From NCBI GenBank assembly GCA_018715445.1, contig DVLP01000452.1, positions 1 through 6,953 of the forward strand: 6,953 bases of DNA. The letters are read 5' to 3'. The translations under genes and the position numbers were made by a program. Source of the stretch: Candidatus Avipropionibacterium avicola. GTDB taxonomy: Bacteria; Actinomycetota; Actinomycetes; Propionibacteriales; Propionibacteriaceae. Below are positions 6,455-6,953 of the stretch, piece after piece; position 1 is the first letter of the stretch; the number at the start of each line of letters is the position of its first letter. The notes below the pieces were generated by a model. That model was not told where the DNA came from and did no database searches. It was given only the letters and a program-made list of their open reading frames with translations.

Positions 6455-6953
6455 CATGACTGACAACGATCCCGAGATCCCCGAGCCCGAGATCTCTCCC
6501 GACGACCATGCCCGCCTGGTCGCTGAACTGACCGCGCGGTGGCCCGAGCACCGGATCGGCCCCGGTACGGCCCGGGTGCAGGCCCTCGCCGAGCTGCTGG
6601 GCGATCCCCACCGGGCTGCGCCGGTGATCCACATCGCCGGGACCAACGGCAAGGGATCGACCGCGGCGATGATCGATGCGCTGCTGCGGTCCCGTGGCCT
6701 GCGCACCGGCCGTTTCGCCTCGCCCCACGTCAGTGACGTCACCGAACGGATCTGCATCGACGGGCAGCCGATCTCGCCGGGGAGGTTCGCCCAGGTCTGG
6801 CAGGACGTACGGCCCTATGTCGAGATGGTTGACCGGATGGCGATCGACGGCATCGCGATGACCTTCTTCGAGGTGATCACCGGGATGGCCTTCGCCGCCT
6901 TCGCCGACGCCCCGGTCGACGTGATGATCCTCGAGGTGGGTCTGGGTGGTGCC
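6444..6953 (+). CDS. folC: Folylpolyglutamate synthase / dihydrofolate synthase, N-terminal part (cut by window end)
   Basis: The first 170 codons of a Mur-ligase-type enzyme that adds glutamate to folates in an ATP-dependent step and, in many bacteria, also makes dihydrofolate from dihydropteroate. The FolC ATP-binding loop is clear: HIAGTNGKGST at 63-73. It is followed by the family-typical FASPHVSDVTERICIDG at 91-107 and by TFFEVITGMAF and ILEVGLGG near the cut. The reading frame is open to the last base; relatives run to roughly 430-500 residues, so about a third is seen. Two starts are possible: ATG 6444, inside the regulator gene, with GGGG nine bases upstream, or ATG 6456, one base after the regulator stop, with no well-spaced ribosome site. 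I prefer 6444. The first 30 residues are acidic and poorly conserved-looking. The tight junction implies co-transcription with the two-component system. Confidence 0.93.
   Translation, partial: MAGDMTDNDPEIPEPEISPDDHARLVAELTARWPEHRIGPGTARVQALAELLGDPHRAAPVIHIAGTNGKGSTAAMIDALLRSRGLRTGRFASPHVSDVTERICIDGQPISPGRFAQVWQDVRPYVEMVDRMAIDGIAMTFFEVITGMAFAAFADAPVDVMILEVGLGGA

Overview
The window is high-GC DNA with GC-biased third codon positions and tightly packed genes, typical of an actinomycete. The archaeal-type valyl-tRNA synthetase makes Propionibacteriaceae or a neighbouring group a reasonable guess, but the sequence alone cannot fix the genus. I found six protein-coding genes and no sign of RNA genes, CRISPR arrays, insertion sequences or prophage. 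No stretch longer than about 120 bases lacks a gene.

Left part (1-3742): a zinc-dependent medium-chain dehydrogenase on the + strand runs head-on into valS on the - strand. Their stop codons abut exactly inside one TGATCA palindrome, so no intergenic DNA remains for a terminator. The valS product is the archaeal/rickettsial-like form of ValRS, not the common bacterial form. Upstream of valS on the same strand, 39 bases away, is a six-helix membrane protein of the GAP/Sap type, probably co-transcribed with valS.

Middle (4487-4604): a 118-base divergent intergenic region separates the membrane-protein gene from a two-component system. It holds two perfect inverted repeats (9 bp and 8 bp) whose arms interleave. 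They could be operators, or an H-type pseudoknot in the leader of the kinase mRNA just before its ribosome binding site.

Right part (4605-6953): a NarL-type sensor kinase and its LuxR-type response regulator overlap by four bases (ATGA). They run directly into folC, whose start overlaps or touches the regulator stop; folC is cut by the window end. The three genes look like one operon. The signal sensed is unknown; the divergent membrane-protein gene is the most natural nearby target.

Most of the window is ordinary core and regulatory gene content. The parts worth a second look are the intergenic interleaved repeats, the two-component system lying between valS and folC (often neighbours in actinobacteria), and the foreign-lineage ValRS.
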